From: an uncultured Christensenellaceae bacterium
GTDB lineage: Bacteria; Bacillota; Clostridia; Christensenellales; UBA3700
Length of the DNA: 60,660 nt
Direction of reading: 5' to 3'
Assembly: GCA_944380295.1 (NCBI GenBank)
Contig: CALWHE010000025.1
Span: 1 to 60,660, forward strand
Part shown: positions 1-8,298 of the stretch, one piece after another
Numbering within the stretch: the first letter of the stretch is position 1
How the letters are laid out: each line of letters starts with the position of its first letter
Made by a program: the position numbers and the translations under genes
Notes under the pieces: generated by a model
Database searches by the model: none
Told to the model about the DNA's origin: nothing
The model's input: the letters and a program-made list of their open reading frames with translations, nothing else

Positions 1-836
1 TTGTTTTCCTGAGCTTCACTCATCTGTTGTTTTACCTCCTCAATCAACTCTTGCGGAGTTGATGCTCCGGCTGTTATTCCCAGCCTTGTTATATTTTTTG
101 CTACCGCCGATAAATCGGCAATATTTTCTACCAAATAAGTTTTCGGGCAATACTTTGCGGCTATATCGCGCAATTTTGCGGTATTGGAAGAATGCTTATC
201 GCCCACCACGATGACCGCGTCGCAGGTTTTTGCCAGCTCTTCCGCCTGCTTTTGCCTCTGTGCAGTAGTATAACAAATCGTGCTGTTTATTTCAACTGAT
301 TTGCACTTGTTTTCGATAACTTTTATGATTTTATTATATAATTGCGCGTCAAAAGTGGTCTGCACCACCGCGCAGCACGGCTCGAACTCGCCGATATCGG
401 CTTGTTCCGCCTCTTGCTCTGAAGATATTATCAGACATCTGCCGTCCGTCCAACCGGCGGAACCCACCACTTCCGGGTGTCCCTTATCGCCGATGAGGAT
501 CACGGTCTTGCCGTTTTCGCCGGCGGCGGAAATTATCTCGTGTATCTTTTTGACAAAGGGGCAAGTGGCGTCTATGCACTCGTATCCTAGCTGCTCTATG
601 CGCTTGAAAACCGCCCTGCTCTCGCCGTGGGAACGAATAATGAGCGTTTTTCCCGGCGGGCATTCGTCGGGCGAAAAAACGGTGGTAACGCCGCACTCCG
701 CCAATTTGTCCAGCACGGATCTGTTGTGTATCAGTTCGCCCAGCACGCAGGCGTTTGCGCCTTGCTCACGCGCGATCTCCACCGCGTTTTTCACGCCGAA
801 ACAAAAGCCGGCGCCCTGTGCCACCTTAATTTCCAT
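1..836 (-). CDS. ispH: 4-hydroxy-3-methylbut-2-enyl diphosphate reductase, 3' end beyond window (probable IspH-S1 fusion)
   Basis: Last enzyme of the non-mevalonate isoprenoid pathway; it reduces HMBPP to IPP and DMAPP using a [4Fe-4S] cluster. I translated this edge-truncated frame by hand: ATG at 836-834, then 278 codons with no stop. The three cluster cysteines are visible (Cys12 in GFCFGV, Cys92 in DATCPF, Cys187 in STICYTT). The IspH part normally ends near this length, and in many Clostridia it continues into ribosomal protein S1 domains. Here the frame runs out of the window through STPQELIEEVKQQMSEAQEN, which fits that fusion. The start overlaps the plsC stop by 11 bp. The S1 part is inferred, not seen. 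Confidence 0.9.
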   Translation of the reverse strand, partial: MEIKVAQGAGFCFGVKNAVEIAREQGANACVLGELIHNRSVLDKLAECGVTTVFSPDECPPGKTLIIRSHGESRAVFKRIEQLGYECIDATCPFVKKIHEIISAAGENGKTVILIGDKGHPEVVGSAGWTDGRCLIISSEQEAEQADIGEFEPCCAVVQTTFDAQLYNKIIKVIENKCKSVEINSTICYTTAQRQKQAEELAKTCDAVIVVGDKHSSNTAKLRDIAAKYCPKTYLVENIADLSAVAKNITRLGITAGASTPQELIEEVKQQMSEAQEN

Positions 837-1554
837 TGCGTTCCGCCTCTTTGGCAGCAAGATATTTCTTGTAATTGCCGCAGAATTTTTCCACTATCTC
901 GTCCAATTCTTTTTTGGTAGCCAGCATCTTTTCGCGCATCAGAGCCGTTACTTCGCCCTCTATCTCGTGGGCGGGCTTGTCATAATATTCTTCAAAGGAA
1001 AAAGGCGTGCCCACCATCAGATAATTTTTCTTGAAAAAGCCGGCTTTCTTGTAATACATCAGCGGGATCACCTGCGATTTTGTTTTGAGCGCCATCAGCG
1101 CCACTCCGTTTTTCAGAGGTTGCAGATCGACGCCCGAAGTATTGCGCGTCCCTTCCGGAAACACCACCACTTTTTCGCCCTTGTTGAGCGCGGACATCAC
1201 CTCTTTCACCGCCGCCAGATCCGCCTCTCCGCGCCTGACGGGAATGCCGCCCATTGCGCGCAAAAAGTCCCCTACAAGTCTGTTTTTGAACATTTCCGCC
1301 TTTATCATCACATGGCGTTTCTTTTTGACCAATCTGGCAAGAATTGGGTTGGCGTCCATGGCGGAAAAGTGATTGCACACACACAGCGCGCCGCCCTCTT
1401 GCGGGAATCTTTCTTTTGCCAAGATCCTGGTCGGATATATCAGCCAAAGCAGCGGACGGGCAAGAAAAGCCACAAAACGCGAAAGGGCGTTTATTCTGTG
1501 TTTCTTCTTTTTTTTCTTCTTGTTTTTTTTGTCTGCGCCGGTTTGTTCGCTCAT
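826..1554 (-). CDS. plsC: 1-acyl-sn-glycerol-3-phosphate acyltransferase
   Basis: Transfers a second acyl chain to lysophosphatidate, giving phosphatidate for membrane lipids. The acyltransferase motifs are clear: NHFSAMD (His62, Asp67) is the catalytic HX4D, and FPEGTR (132-137) binds the glycerol phosphate. A lysine-rich N-terminus (residues 9-20) precedes a hydrophobic stretch (about 27-40), suggesting peripheral or single-span membrane attachment. The 242 residues match the family. It sits between cmk (12 bp upstream) and ispH (overlap), the usual clostridial order. AAAGG lies about 9 nt before the ATG. Confidence 0.93.
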   Translation of the reverse strand: MSEQTGADKKNKKKKKKKHRINALSRFVAFLARPLLWLIYPTRILAKERFPQEGGALCVCNHFSAMDANPILARLVKKKRHVMIKAEMFKNRLVGDFLRAMGGIPVRRGEADLAAVKEVMSALNKGEKVVVFPEGTRNTSGVDLQPLKNGVALMALKTKSQVIPLMYYKKAGFFKKNYLMVGTPFSFEEYYDKPAHEIEGEVTALMREKMLATKKELDEIVEKFCGNYKKYLAAKEAERNGN

Positions 1555-1566
1555 AAAATATAACCT

Positions 1567-2235
1567 TTAATTTTTATTTTTCGCCTTTACTTTGTCCGTG
1601 ATAAATTGCGCCACCTGCTCCGCGGTCATATCTCCGCTGTCGATATAAACGGAATCGGGAGTTCTCACCAGCGGGGCGTAAGCGCGTTGCATATCGTTTC
1701 TGTCCCTGTCTTCTATGTCCGCTTTTATCTTATCGAATTCGATATTTTCACCCCGTGCTTGCAGTTCTTTATATCTGCGCACGGCGCGCACCTGCACCGA
1801 AGCGGTGAGGTAAAATTTGAACTCCGCGTGCGGCAAAACGTTGCTGGTTATATCTCTTCCGTCCAGCACCACGTCGGAACAGGCGGCTATTTTGCGCTGA
1901 CTTGCCACCAAAAAATCTCTCACGCACGGCAGCTTGGAGATGTCGGAAGCGGCCTTTGACACGGCATGCTCGCGTATGGCGCGGCTCACGTCTTCTCCGC
2001 ACAGTAAAACTTTTTTCTCTTCGCCCTCTCCGGTAAAGGATATTTCAACATCGGGGAGCATTTTTTTGATGGCTCTCTCGTCATCCGCTCCAATGCCGCG
2101 GCGCATGAAATAAAGCGCGCACGCCCTATACATTGCGCCGGTATCCAGATATGTTATGCCCAATTTTTTTGCCACCAGCTTGGCAACGGTGCTTTTGCCC
2201 GCTCCGGAAGGTCCGTCTATCGCTATGTTTATCAT
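1567..2235 (-). CDS. cmk: Cytidylate kinase
   Basis: Phosphorylates CMP and dCMP to the diphosphates. The P-loop GPSGAGKST is at residues 8-16, followed by YLDTGAMYRA and the NMP-binding DGRDI motif (near 125). Its 222 residues are typical. It begins ATG-ATA-AAC with no Shine-Dalgarno sequence; instead a strong promoter ends 6 nt before the ATG, so the mRNA is probably leaderless (see the promoter entry). It may start a separate cmk-plsC-ispH transcript although the dnaX block lies just upstream on the same strand. Confidence 0.96.
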   Translation of the reverse strand: MINIAIDGPSGAGKSTVAKLVAKKLGITYLDTGAMYRACALYFMRRGIGADDERAIKKMLPDVEISFTGEGEEKKVLLCGEDVSRAIREHAVSKAASDISKLPCVRDFLVASQRKIAACSDVVLDGRDITSNVLPHAEFKFYLTASVQVRAVRRYKELQARGENIEFDKIKADIEDRDRNDMQRAYAPLVRTPDSVYIDSGDMTAEQVAQFITDKVKAKNKN

Positions 2236-2241
2236 ATTGAT

Positions 2242-2270
2242 ATTATATTATAAAAGCAAAAGTTTTTCAA
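2242..2270 (-). promoter_or_regulatory. cmk promoter, predicted leaderless
   Basis: Read on the minus strand: -35 TTGAAA (2270-2265), 17 bp spacer, -10 TATAAT (2247-2242). Only six bases (ATCAAT) separate the -10 from the cmk ATG, so the expected start site, seven bases after the -10, is the A of the ATG. No ribosome binding site can fit. Confidence 0.75.
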
Positions 2271-2286
2271 ATGTTTGAAGCGCCGC

Positions 2287-3531
2287 TCAAAGAGAATATT
2301 TTTTGATTATTCCCCTGGCGCACGCCATAGCCGTGGAAAAAGCTATTTGCAGATTATAACCGCCCGTGAGCGCGTCCACATCCAGCACCTCTCCGATAAA
2401 GTAAACTCTCCCGGCTTTTTTATCGGAAAAATCGCGCGGATCTATCTCTTTTACGTCCACACCGCCTGCGGTGACAATGCCTTCTTCTATGCTGCCCGTT
2501 TTCACCGGAGTAAAAGCCAGACCTTTGAGCGCGCCCGCTAGCGCGGAACGCTGTGCGGCGGTGATGTCGCAGGCGCGCATATTCTGTGCGATACCGGCTC
2601 CTGCAAGCACAAAGGGAATGAGCGAGCCGGGCACCAGCGCCGGCATGATGTTCTTCATCTGTTTGGTATGTCCGGCAAGTAACTCCCTGATCAGGCGCTT
2701 GTCTAGCTTTTCGCGGTCGAGAGCGGGTTTGAGATCTATTTCCAGCACGCTGCCTTGAACAAAGCCGCCGCCGTTTGTCATATCGCGGCACAGATCGGAA
2801 AGGGACAGGATCACCGGACCGCTCACGCCCTTATGCATAAAGAGCATTTCGCCGAACAAAGACTGCGTTTTTTTACCGGGAGCGCGCAGAGAAACCGTGA
2901 CATTGCGCAGAGAAAGCCCCGCCAGAGAAGATACGTCTTCTCGCAGATAAATCGGAACGAGAGCCGCCCTAGGAGTGATTATATTGTTCCCGAGCGCCCG
3001 AGCAAAGGCGTATCCGTCACCGCTGCTGCCGGTCGCCTTATAGCTTGCTCCGCCCGTGGCTATCACAGCGACGTCATATTTTTCGCAAACGCCGCCTGCG
3101 ATCACCTCGCAGCCGTCCGCGCCGGCATTTACGCCGGTTACGCGCGTGGAATAAATGATATTCACCCCTTTTGCGCGTGCGTGCGCAAGCAATGCCTGCG
3201 CTATGTCCGCCGCCCTGTCCGAAACGGGAAAGACCCTTCTGCCGCGCTCTTCTTTGAGCGGCACGCCCAAGGCTCGGAAATAAGCCATGGTGTCCTGCGG
3301 CGTAAAGGAATTTATTGCCGAATATAAAAATTTGGGATTGGAAACAACGTTTTCGAGCACTTGCGCGGGCGTGCAGTTATTGGTGAGATTGCATCTGCCC
3401 TTGCCCGTTATGCAGAGTTTTTTGCCCGCGCGGTCGTTGCGTTCATAAAGATCCACATGTGCGCCCGCACCGGCAAGCTCCGCCGCCGCCGTCAAACCCG
3501 CCGCGCCCGCGCCGATGACAGCCGCCCGCAT
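2287..3531 (-). CDS. FAD-dependent oxidoreductase, BaiN/HI0933 family
   Basis: A flavoprotein with an N-terminal FAD-binding Rossmann motif (GAGAAG near residues 8-13), then ERNDRAGKKLCITGKGRCNLTN, the hallmark of the HI0933/YhiN/BaiN family, and a C-terminal TGGYNLQIAFSTA. It has the family's usual size (414 residues). Some members act in bile acid 7-dehydroxylation or as aminoacetone oxidase-like enzymes; most have no proven substrate, so I give none. Its ATG overlaps the recR stop (TGATG), implying translational coupling in the dnaX-ybaB-recR run. Confidence 0.85.
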   Translation of the reverse strand: MRAAVIGAGAAGLTAAAELAGAGAHVDLYERNDRAGKKLCITGKGRCNLTNNCTPAQVLENVVSNPKFLYSAINSFTPQDTMAYFRALGVPLKEERGRRVFPVSDRAADIAQALLAHARAKGVNIIYSTRVTGVNAGADGCEVIAGGVCEKYDVAVIATGGASYKATGSSGDGYAFARALGNNIITPRAALVPIYLREDVSSLAGLSLRNVTVSLRAPGKKTQSLFGEMLFMHKGVSGPVILSLSDLCRDMTNGGGFVQGSVLEIDLKPALDREKLDKRLIRELLAGHTKQMKNIMPALVPGSLIPFVLAGAGIAQNMRACDITAAQRSALAGALKGLAFTPVKTGSIEEGIVTAGGVDVKEIDPRDFSDKKAGRVYFIGEVLDVDALTGGYNLQIAFSTAMACARGIIKKYSL

Positions 3532-4121
3532 CAGATCTCCGTCCTGTTTTGCATGGCGCGTCCCAAAGAGACCTCATCGGCGTATTCTAGGTCGCTGTTC
3601 ATGGAAATACCGCCGGCAATGCGGGTAACCTTGATGCCCAAAGGCTTGATCAGGCGGGAGATATAAACCGCCGTGGCTTCTCCTTCAACGTCAAGATTGG
3701 TGGCAAGAATGACTTCTTTCACTCCGTCCAAGCGCCGCAAAAGCTGTTTTATGGTCAAATCGTCCGGACCAATGCCGGCAAGCGGATTCAAAGTGCCGTG
3801 CAAAACGTGATAAACGCCGTCGAAGTCTTTGGTCTTTTCTATGGCGGTTATGTCTTTCGGCTCCTTGACCACGCAGATCACGGACTTATCACGCGTGGCG
3901 CAAATGTCGCACACGTCCTTATCCGTATAATTGCCGCACACGCTGCAATAATGTATGCGTTTTTTGCACTCCGTGAGCGCGGCGGCAAATTCTTCCACTT
4001 CCTCTTCCGGCATGCGGATAACGCTGTATGCGTAACGCTGAGCGGTTTTTGCGCCCACTCCGGGAAGTTTGGTAAATTCAGCCACTAAGCGGCTGAAAGG
4101 TTCTATCTCTCTGTTCATCAA
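3531..4121 (-). CDS. recR: Recombination protein RecR
   Basis: Acts with RecO/RecF to load RecA on gapped DNA. The order is a helix-hairpin-helix (KLPGVGAKTAQRYAY, residues about 17-31), a C4 zinc finger (CSVCGNYTDKDVCDIC), and a Toprim domain with VVKEPKDITAIE. 196 residues, as usual for the family. The ATG overlaps the ybaB stop as TGATG, and its own stop overlaps the next ATG, so three genes are translationally linked. Confidence 0.96.
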   Translation of the reverse strand: MMNREIEPFSRLVAEFTKLPGVGAKTAQRYAYSVIRMPEEEVEEFAAALTECKKRIHYCSVCGNYTDKDVCDICATRDKSVICVVKEPKDITAIEKTKDFDGVYHVLHGTLNPLAGIGPDDLTIKQLLRRLDGVKEVILATNLDVEGEATAVYISRLIKPLGIKVTRIAGGISMNSDLEYADEVSLGRAMQNRTEI

Positions 4122-4441
4122 ATAAGTCCGCCAAAGGCGCCCATGCGCTTATCCGACTCTTCTTTGGCTTTATTTTGCGCGTCGTTAAACGCCGCCACCA
4201 CCAGATCTTCGAGCATTTCGATATCGTCGGGATCCACAGCTTCCGGTTTGATCTTAACGGCGCTCACGTTCATATCGCAAGTCATCGTCACTTCCACCAA
4301 GCCGCCGCCTGCGCTGCCCGTCACTTCCAGTTCCGCCAGCTCTTCTTTTGCCTTCAACATATCTTGTTGCAATTTTTGAGCCTGCTTCATCATTGCCTGC
4401 ATATTCATACCGCCGCCAAAGCCGCCGCCGAATTTAGCCAT
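4118..4441 (-). CDS. ybaB: Nucleoid-associated protein, YbaB/EbfC family
   Basis: A small DNA-binding dimer, usually found between dnaX and recR. The N-terminus is Gly/Met-rich (KFGGGFGGGMNMQAMMKQAQ), followed by a long helix (QKLQQDMLKAKEELAELEV) and the conserved GLVEVTMTCDMNVSAVKI core. 107 residues. The start overlaps the end of dnaX by 8 bp. Function is known only in outline: it binds DNA and affects nucleoid structure. Confidence 0.95.
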   Translation of the reverse strand: MAKFGGGFGGGMNMQAMMKQAQKLQQDMLKAKEELAELEVTGSAGGGLVEVTMTCDMNVSAVKIKPEAVDPDDIEMLEDLVVAAFNDAQNKAKEESDKRMGAFGGLI

Positions 4442-5957
4442 TGTTTTTACCTCCGATAACGTTTACCCGGCTTTCTCCCGCCAGGTTTTTTATTTTGTCT
4501 ATCTGCACGTCAGCCTCGTCGTGCAGGTCTTCGGGCAAAATTTTCAGCCCGCTTATTTCCGGAAATTCCTTTTTCACCGCCGCTTCTATCATATCGGCGA
4601 CCGTGCTGACTACACGGCACGCGATGGGATCGGCAAAATAGGCAAATAAAATGCCGTCGCGCACTTCACAGCGCGGCGTGTAATTGTCAAGCAAAACGCG
4701 CGCGGAGTTGTTCTCGCGGCGCAATGCGGTTATCACCTTGCCCCACACCGTTTTACCGTCGAGCGGAGCGGCTTGCTCCGTTGCCGACGCGCCGAACGTG
4801 CCGCCGCGTTGCAGCCTTTCTTCGATCGCCTTGATCCTTTTGAGTATCCCGTCTTGTGAAAAATCGGATGATATTTCACATGCCTTGATCACCGCCATTT
4901 CAAGCATCACCTTGGGCAGCGTGCTGTAACGCAGTTCGCCGTCGAGATAGCAAAACACTTCCATGGCGTGCAAAATTTTGGCGTTCTCCGTCTTTGCCGC
5001 CACTTGTCTTACCTTGTCGAACATCTCCGAGGTGAGTTTGAGAAAGGTGTTGGCGCCGTTGCAGTTTTTGGCATAACTCACGCAGGAGAGCATTGACGCG
5101 ATCTCCCTGCTAATGCCGCCGATACTTTTGCCCTGCTCATACATGCCGTTCAGCTCATGCAAGGCGGAATCCACATCGCCTTGCAATATGTCTTCCGTCA
5201 ATTTGAGGATGAGTTCCGGAGAGCAAATGCCCAGCGCTTCTATCACCTGATCGTAAGTCACTTCATCCGAGCAATAAGAAATGCACATGTCCGCCAAGGA
5301 AAGCGTGTCGCGCGCACTGCCTTGTCCGGCTTGCGCGATGGCGACCAAAGCGTCGTATTCATATTTTCTGCCTATCCCCTCAAAGGCGTTGATGAGCAAT
5401 TTGATGAGTTCGTCTATGGTGAGCAGACGGAAATCAAAACGCATGCAGCGCGAGAGAATGGTGGCGGGTATCTTTTGCACTTCCGTGGTGGCAAGGATAA
5501 AGATAACGTGTTCGGGCGGCTCTTCCAACGTTTTGAGCAAGGCGTTGAACGCCTGCGGCGAGAGCATGTGCACTTCGTCCACGATATAAACCTTATATTT
5601 GGCGATGGACGGCATATATTTGACGTTATCGCGCAGATCGCGTATTTCATCAACGCCGTTATTGGAAGCGGCGTCTATCTCCAAAATGTCCAGGCAGGCA
5701 GGGTTGGCAAGTTCCCTGCAAGTGGCGCACTCACCGCACGGCGAGCCGTCCGCCAAAGGGTGCTCACAATTCACGGCGCGCGCAAAAATTTTGGCTACGG
5801 AAGTCTTACCCGTGCCGCGCGAGCCGGTAAAAAGATAAGCGTGCGAGATGTTGCCGCTTTTGAGCTGGTTGCCCAAGGTGCGCGTGATATGCTTTTGTCC
5901 GATGACTTTCTCAAAAGTCTGCGGACGGAATTTGCGATAAAGAGAAACGTATGCCAT
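4434..5957 (-). CDS. dnaX: DNA polymerase III subunit gamma/tau
   Basis: Clamp-loader ATPase. Walker A GSRGTGKTS is at 45-53, the zinc-binding cysteines are Cys64, Cys74, Cys77 and Cys80, Walker B DEVH at 127-130, followed by LEEPPEHV. At 507 residues the tau tail is short to moderate. I see no obvious slippery A-run frameshift site. The start MAYVSLYRKFRP matches the family exactly, yet there is no Shine-Dalgarno sequence: a TATAAT box ends nine bases before the ATG, so the message probably has almost no leader. It heads the run dnaX-ybaB-recR-BaiN-like gene. Confidence 0.96.
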   Translation of the reverse strand: MAYVSLYRKFRPQTFEKVIGQKHITRTLGNQLKSGNISHAYLFTGSRGTGKTSVAKIFARAVNCEHPLADGSPCGECATCRELANPACLDILEIDAASNNGVDEIRDLRDNVKYMPSIAKYKVYIVDEVHMLSPQAFNALLKTLEEPPEHVIFILATTEVQKIPATILSRCMRFDFRLLTIDELIKLLINAFEGIGRKYEYDALVAIAQAGQGSARDTLSLADMCISYCSDEVTYDQVIEALGICSPELILKLTEDILQGDVDSALHELNGMYEQGKSIGGISREIASMLSCVSYAKNCNGANTFLKLTSEMFDKVRQVAAKTENAKILHAMEVFCYLDGELRYSTLPKVMLEMAVIKACEISSDFSQDGILKRIKAIEERLQRGGTFGASATEQAAPLDGKTVWGKVITALRRENNSARVLLDNYTPRCEVRDGILFAYFADPIACRVVSTVADMIEAAVKKEFPEISGLKILPEDLHDEADVQIDKIKNLAGESRVNVIGGKNNG

Positions 5958-5966
5958 ATCGACTTT

Positions 5967-5996
5967 ATTATATCACAATGTGCGGCAGTTTCACAA
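5967..5996 (-). promoter_or_regulatory. dnaX promoter, near-leaderless
   Basis: Minus strand: -35 TTGTGA (5996-5991), 18 bp spacer, -10 TATAAT (5972-5967), then nine bases to the dnaX ATG at 5957. The -35 and part of the spacer lie inside a 12-bp inverted repeat (5979-6006). Confidence 0.6.
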
Positions 5997-6006
5997 CTAC
6001 CGCACA
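5979..6006 (-). terminator. Inverted repeat between the symporter gene and dnaX
   Basis: TGTGCGGCAGTT (5979-5990) pairs with AACTACCGCACA (5995-6006), one mismatch, loop TCAC. It lies 28 bp past the symporter stop, so it could terminate that transcript, but there is no T-tract on either strand. It also covers the dnaX -35 box, so an operator is equally possible. Confidence 0.45.
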
Positions 6007-6033
6007 CCGCAATTTACGAAAGTATTTCGATTA

Positions 6034-7662
6034 TTATGCTTCCGTGGGAGCGTCGCCGGGAACGTCGCCGCCGACATCGATATTGCCCGCGTCCACGTCG
6101 ATGCTGCCGCCGTCAGCGCCTTCCGCAGCCAAAGCCGCCGCCTTGCGTTCGGCTATTTCTTTCACTGCCTTAGCCTGATCTTCCTCATTGAAGTTATAGA
6201 AGAAGTAAGGAATCGCCGAGAGTATCATACTTGCACCGGGCAGGATAAGAGTGATACCGATAAGGAAGTGCTGAGCATACTCTCTTTCCGCGTCGGCAAG
6301 CTGACCCCACAAGGTAGCGTCGTCGATACCTGCCCAAGCCAAGCCGAAGCAGGAGAACGCCGCGCCCAGCGCGATACCGATCTTGTTGATAAAGGTCTGC
6401 ATTGCAAAGCAGATGCCTTCGCCGCGCTGACCGGTCTTCCATTCCATATACTCGATGCAGTCAGCTATCTGAGCATAAGTGATGATATTGGCAAAGCCCT
6501 GAGGGATACCGGCGAACACAAGCGCCACCACATAGATCCACAGCACCGCGAGGTTGTCTATGCTGCCGCCCTTTGCATATCTGCAAATGAAGAACGCTGC
6601 TATAAGCACCGCGCCGCCGAAGATGTGGGAAACAATGAAAGTATTTCTCTTGCCCCACTTCTTGGTGCACCAGGGAACGAGCACGCTTGCCACAAGTCCG
6701 CCCGGGACCGCCGCCATGGTAAAGAGCGTTGCCCAGGAAACGCCGCCCACGCCGGGGAAGCAATATTGCGCAACATACATCGTGCTGTAAAGATAGAGCG
6801 TCTTGCCGCCGCCGAGGATACCTGCAAGCACTATGAGCAGCAAGGGCTTATTTTTGAACAAAAGGTTGAGGTTTTGTTTGAGCGTGAGAGTTTGAGTGGG
6901 ATCGTAGAATCTTTCTTTGCTCTTTTTGAAACCGAGATAGAACATCGGCAAAGCAATTATAACGATGACGATCACCATCCAAACATAATTCTTCTGCAAT
7001 ATCTCTGCGGCAACTTCTTCTTGACCTTTTATGATGTTGCCCGCTTCGTCCTGCACGTCTTTGAGCCATGCGTTGGAAAGCTGCGGAACGATGATGGAAA
7101 CCACGCCGGAGCCTGCGGTGCACAAAAGCCTTGCAATAGTGAGCATTGTGCCGCGCTGGAAGGTGTTTGAAGTCATCGAAGTAGCCAAGCTCCAATAAGG
7201 AACGTCAACGGCGGTATAAGCCATGGACCAGAGCACATAGAACACCGTAACGATGGTAACGGTCTTCCAGCCGTCAACGGGATCGATACCGAAAGGCATG
7301 CCCCACAGATTATAAGGCAGGAAGCACATGATGGTCAAAATGGCGATCGGTATGGAAGCAAACAACACATACGGTCTGCTCTTGCCCCACCTGCTGTGCG
7401 TATGGTCGACTATCGTGCCCATTATCGGGTCGTTGAGTGCGTCATAAACACGGGTGCCGAGCATTATGTAACCGACTGCTGCCGAAGCCACCAACAAACC
7501 GTTGGTGAGATAGTAAGTCAGATAGGAGCTTACTATTGCGGAAATAAGGTTCTGTCCGAAACCGCAGATGGAGTAGCTTATCGCCTCGGCGGGCTGCATT
7601 CCATCTTTGTCGTTGGGATCGGTCATGAACACCTTATGTAACAATTGCATTACCTTGTTCAT
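6034..7662 (-). CDS. Sugar:cation symporter, GPH/MelB family (MFS)
   Basis: Twelve hydrophobic segments and the pattern ISYSICGFGQNLISAIVSSYLTYYLTN near the start, then NDPIMGTIVDHTHSRWGKSRPYVL (the conserved loop 2-3 of the glycoside-pentoside-hexuronide family) identify a cation-coupled sugar importer. It has a charged, alanine/aspartate-rich C-terminal tail. I start it at ATG 7662 (MNKVMQLLHK), since GAGGG lies 4 nt upstream; an in-frame ATG 30 bp earlier lacks such a site. The substrate cannot be read from sequence; a GH35 beta-galactosidase gene lies 14 kb away. It stands alone with its own promoter and a possible LacI-type operator. Confidence 0.85.
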   Translation of the reverse strand: MNKVMQLLHKVFMTDPNDKDGMQPAEAISYSICGFGQNLISAIVSSYLTYYLTNGLLVASAAVGYIMLGTRVYDALNDPIMGTIVDHTHSRWGKSRPYVLFASIPIAILTIMCFLPYNLWGMPFGIDPVDGWKTVTIVTVFYVLWSMAYTAVDVPYWSLATSMTSNTFQRGTMLTIARLLCTAGSGVVSIIVPQLSNAWLKDVQDEAGNIIKGQEEVAAEILQKNYVWMVIVIVIIALPMFYLGFKKSKERFYDPTQTLTLKQNLNLLFKNKPLLLIVLAGILGGGKTLYLYSTMYVAQYCFPGVGGVSWATLFTMAAVPGGLVASVLVPWCTKKWGKRNTFIVSHIFGGAVLIAAFFICRYAKGGSIDNLAVLWIYVVALVFAGIPQGFANIITYAQIADCIEYMEWKTGQRGEGICFAMQTFINKIGIALGAAFSCFGLAWAGIDDATLWGQLADAEREYAQHFLIGITLILPGASMILSAIPYFFYNFNEEDQAKAVKEIAERKAAALAAEGADGGSIDVDAGNIDVGGDVPGDAPTEA

Positions 7663-7709
7663 AATTCCCTCGCTTAGTATTTTAGCGCGCAAACCGCGCT
7701 TATATAATA

Positions 7710-7738
7710 ATTATATAGTATATCGGTTATATAGTAAA
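7710..7738 (-). promoter_or_regulatory. Promoter of the GPH symporter gene
   Basis: Minus strand: -35 TTTACT (7738-7733), 17 bp spacer, -10 TATAAT (7715-7710). The leader would be about 40 nt. The surrounding 150 bp is very AT-rich. Confidence 0.5.
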
Positions 7739-7803
7739 GAATTTACAAGTAAAAGATTGTTCCAATTCATTTATTTATCGTTAAAGTAAGCAAATTTTAA
7801 CAC

Positions 7804-7815
7804 ATAAACGTTTAT
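7804..7815. promoter_or_regulatory. Perfect palindrome ATAAACGTTTAT, possible LacI-family operator
   Basis: A 12-bp perfect palindrome with a central CG, the shape of LacI/CcpA-type operators. It lies about 70 bp upstream of the symporter -35, so it would act from a distance. No LacI-type gene is in the window, so the link is inference. Confidence 0.35.
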
Positions 7816-7866
7816 TAACGATTATATTGCGTAAAAATCAAGTAAAGCAAGCCTTGCTTATCTATA

Positions 7867-8211
7867 TTATCCGTAAAATCCCAGGCTTACCAGCAGCGCT
7901 TCGTTGATCCTGCGCATTTTCTCTGCCGAAACCTGCCCTATCCGCTCCTTCAATCTGGTCTTATCCAGCGTTCTGATCTGTTCCAAAAGCACCACCGAAT
8001 CTTTGGGCAAACCGTATTCATGTGCGGAAAGCTCTATATGCGTGGGAAGTTTTGCCTTGTCTATCCTGCTGGTGACGGCGGCGGCGATCACGGTGGGGCT
8101 GTATTTATTGCCCACGTCGTTTTGCACCACCAGCACGGGGCGCACTCCGCCCTGTTCGCTGCCGACCACAGGACTTAGATCCGCATAATACAATTCACCG
8201 CGTCTGACCAT
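7867..8211 (-). CDS. MazF/EndoA (PemK) family endoribonuclease toxin
   Basis: 114 residues with the conserved MazF fold signatures: [30 protein letters not shown] at the N-terminus, then [11 protein letters not shown] and [17 protein letters not shown]. These match the EndoA/NdoA branch, which cuts mRNA at short U-A-C-containing sites. GGGAAG precedes the ATG. No antitoxin gene fits in the 87 bp upstream (8212-8298), nor is there one downstream; the neighbour is nnr. In Bacillus the antitoxin gene ndoAI lies directly upstream, so this copy is an orphan or is served by a distant antitoxin. Confidence 0.88.
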   Translation of the reverse strand: MVRRGELYYADLSPVVGSEQGGVRPVLVVQNDVGNKYSPTVIAAAVTSRIDKAKLPTHIELSAHEYGLPKDSVVLLEQIRTLDKTRLKERIGQVSAEKMRRINEALLVSLGFYG

Positions 8212-8298
8212 AGTATCTTCCCTGTTTTATCCCGTATATAATATGTTTTTTGTCGGGACGATGTTATTTTTGACACTATGGGCGGACTTATACCCGCG

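Noticed and set aside
280..1563. Long open frame (427 codons) on the plus strand
   Set aside because: It is the antisense shadow of ispH and plsC; no domain or start signal.
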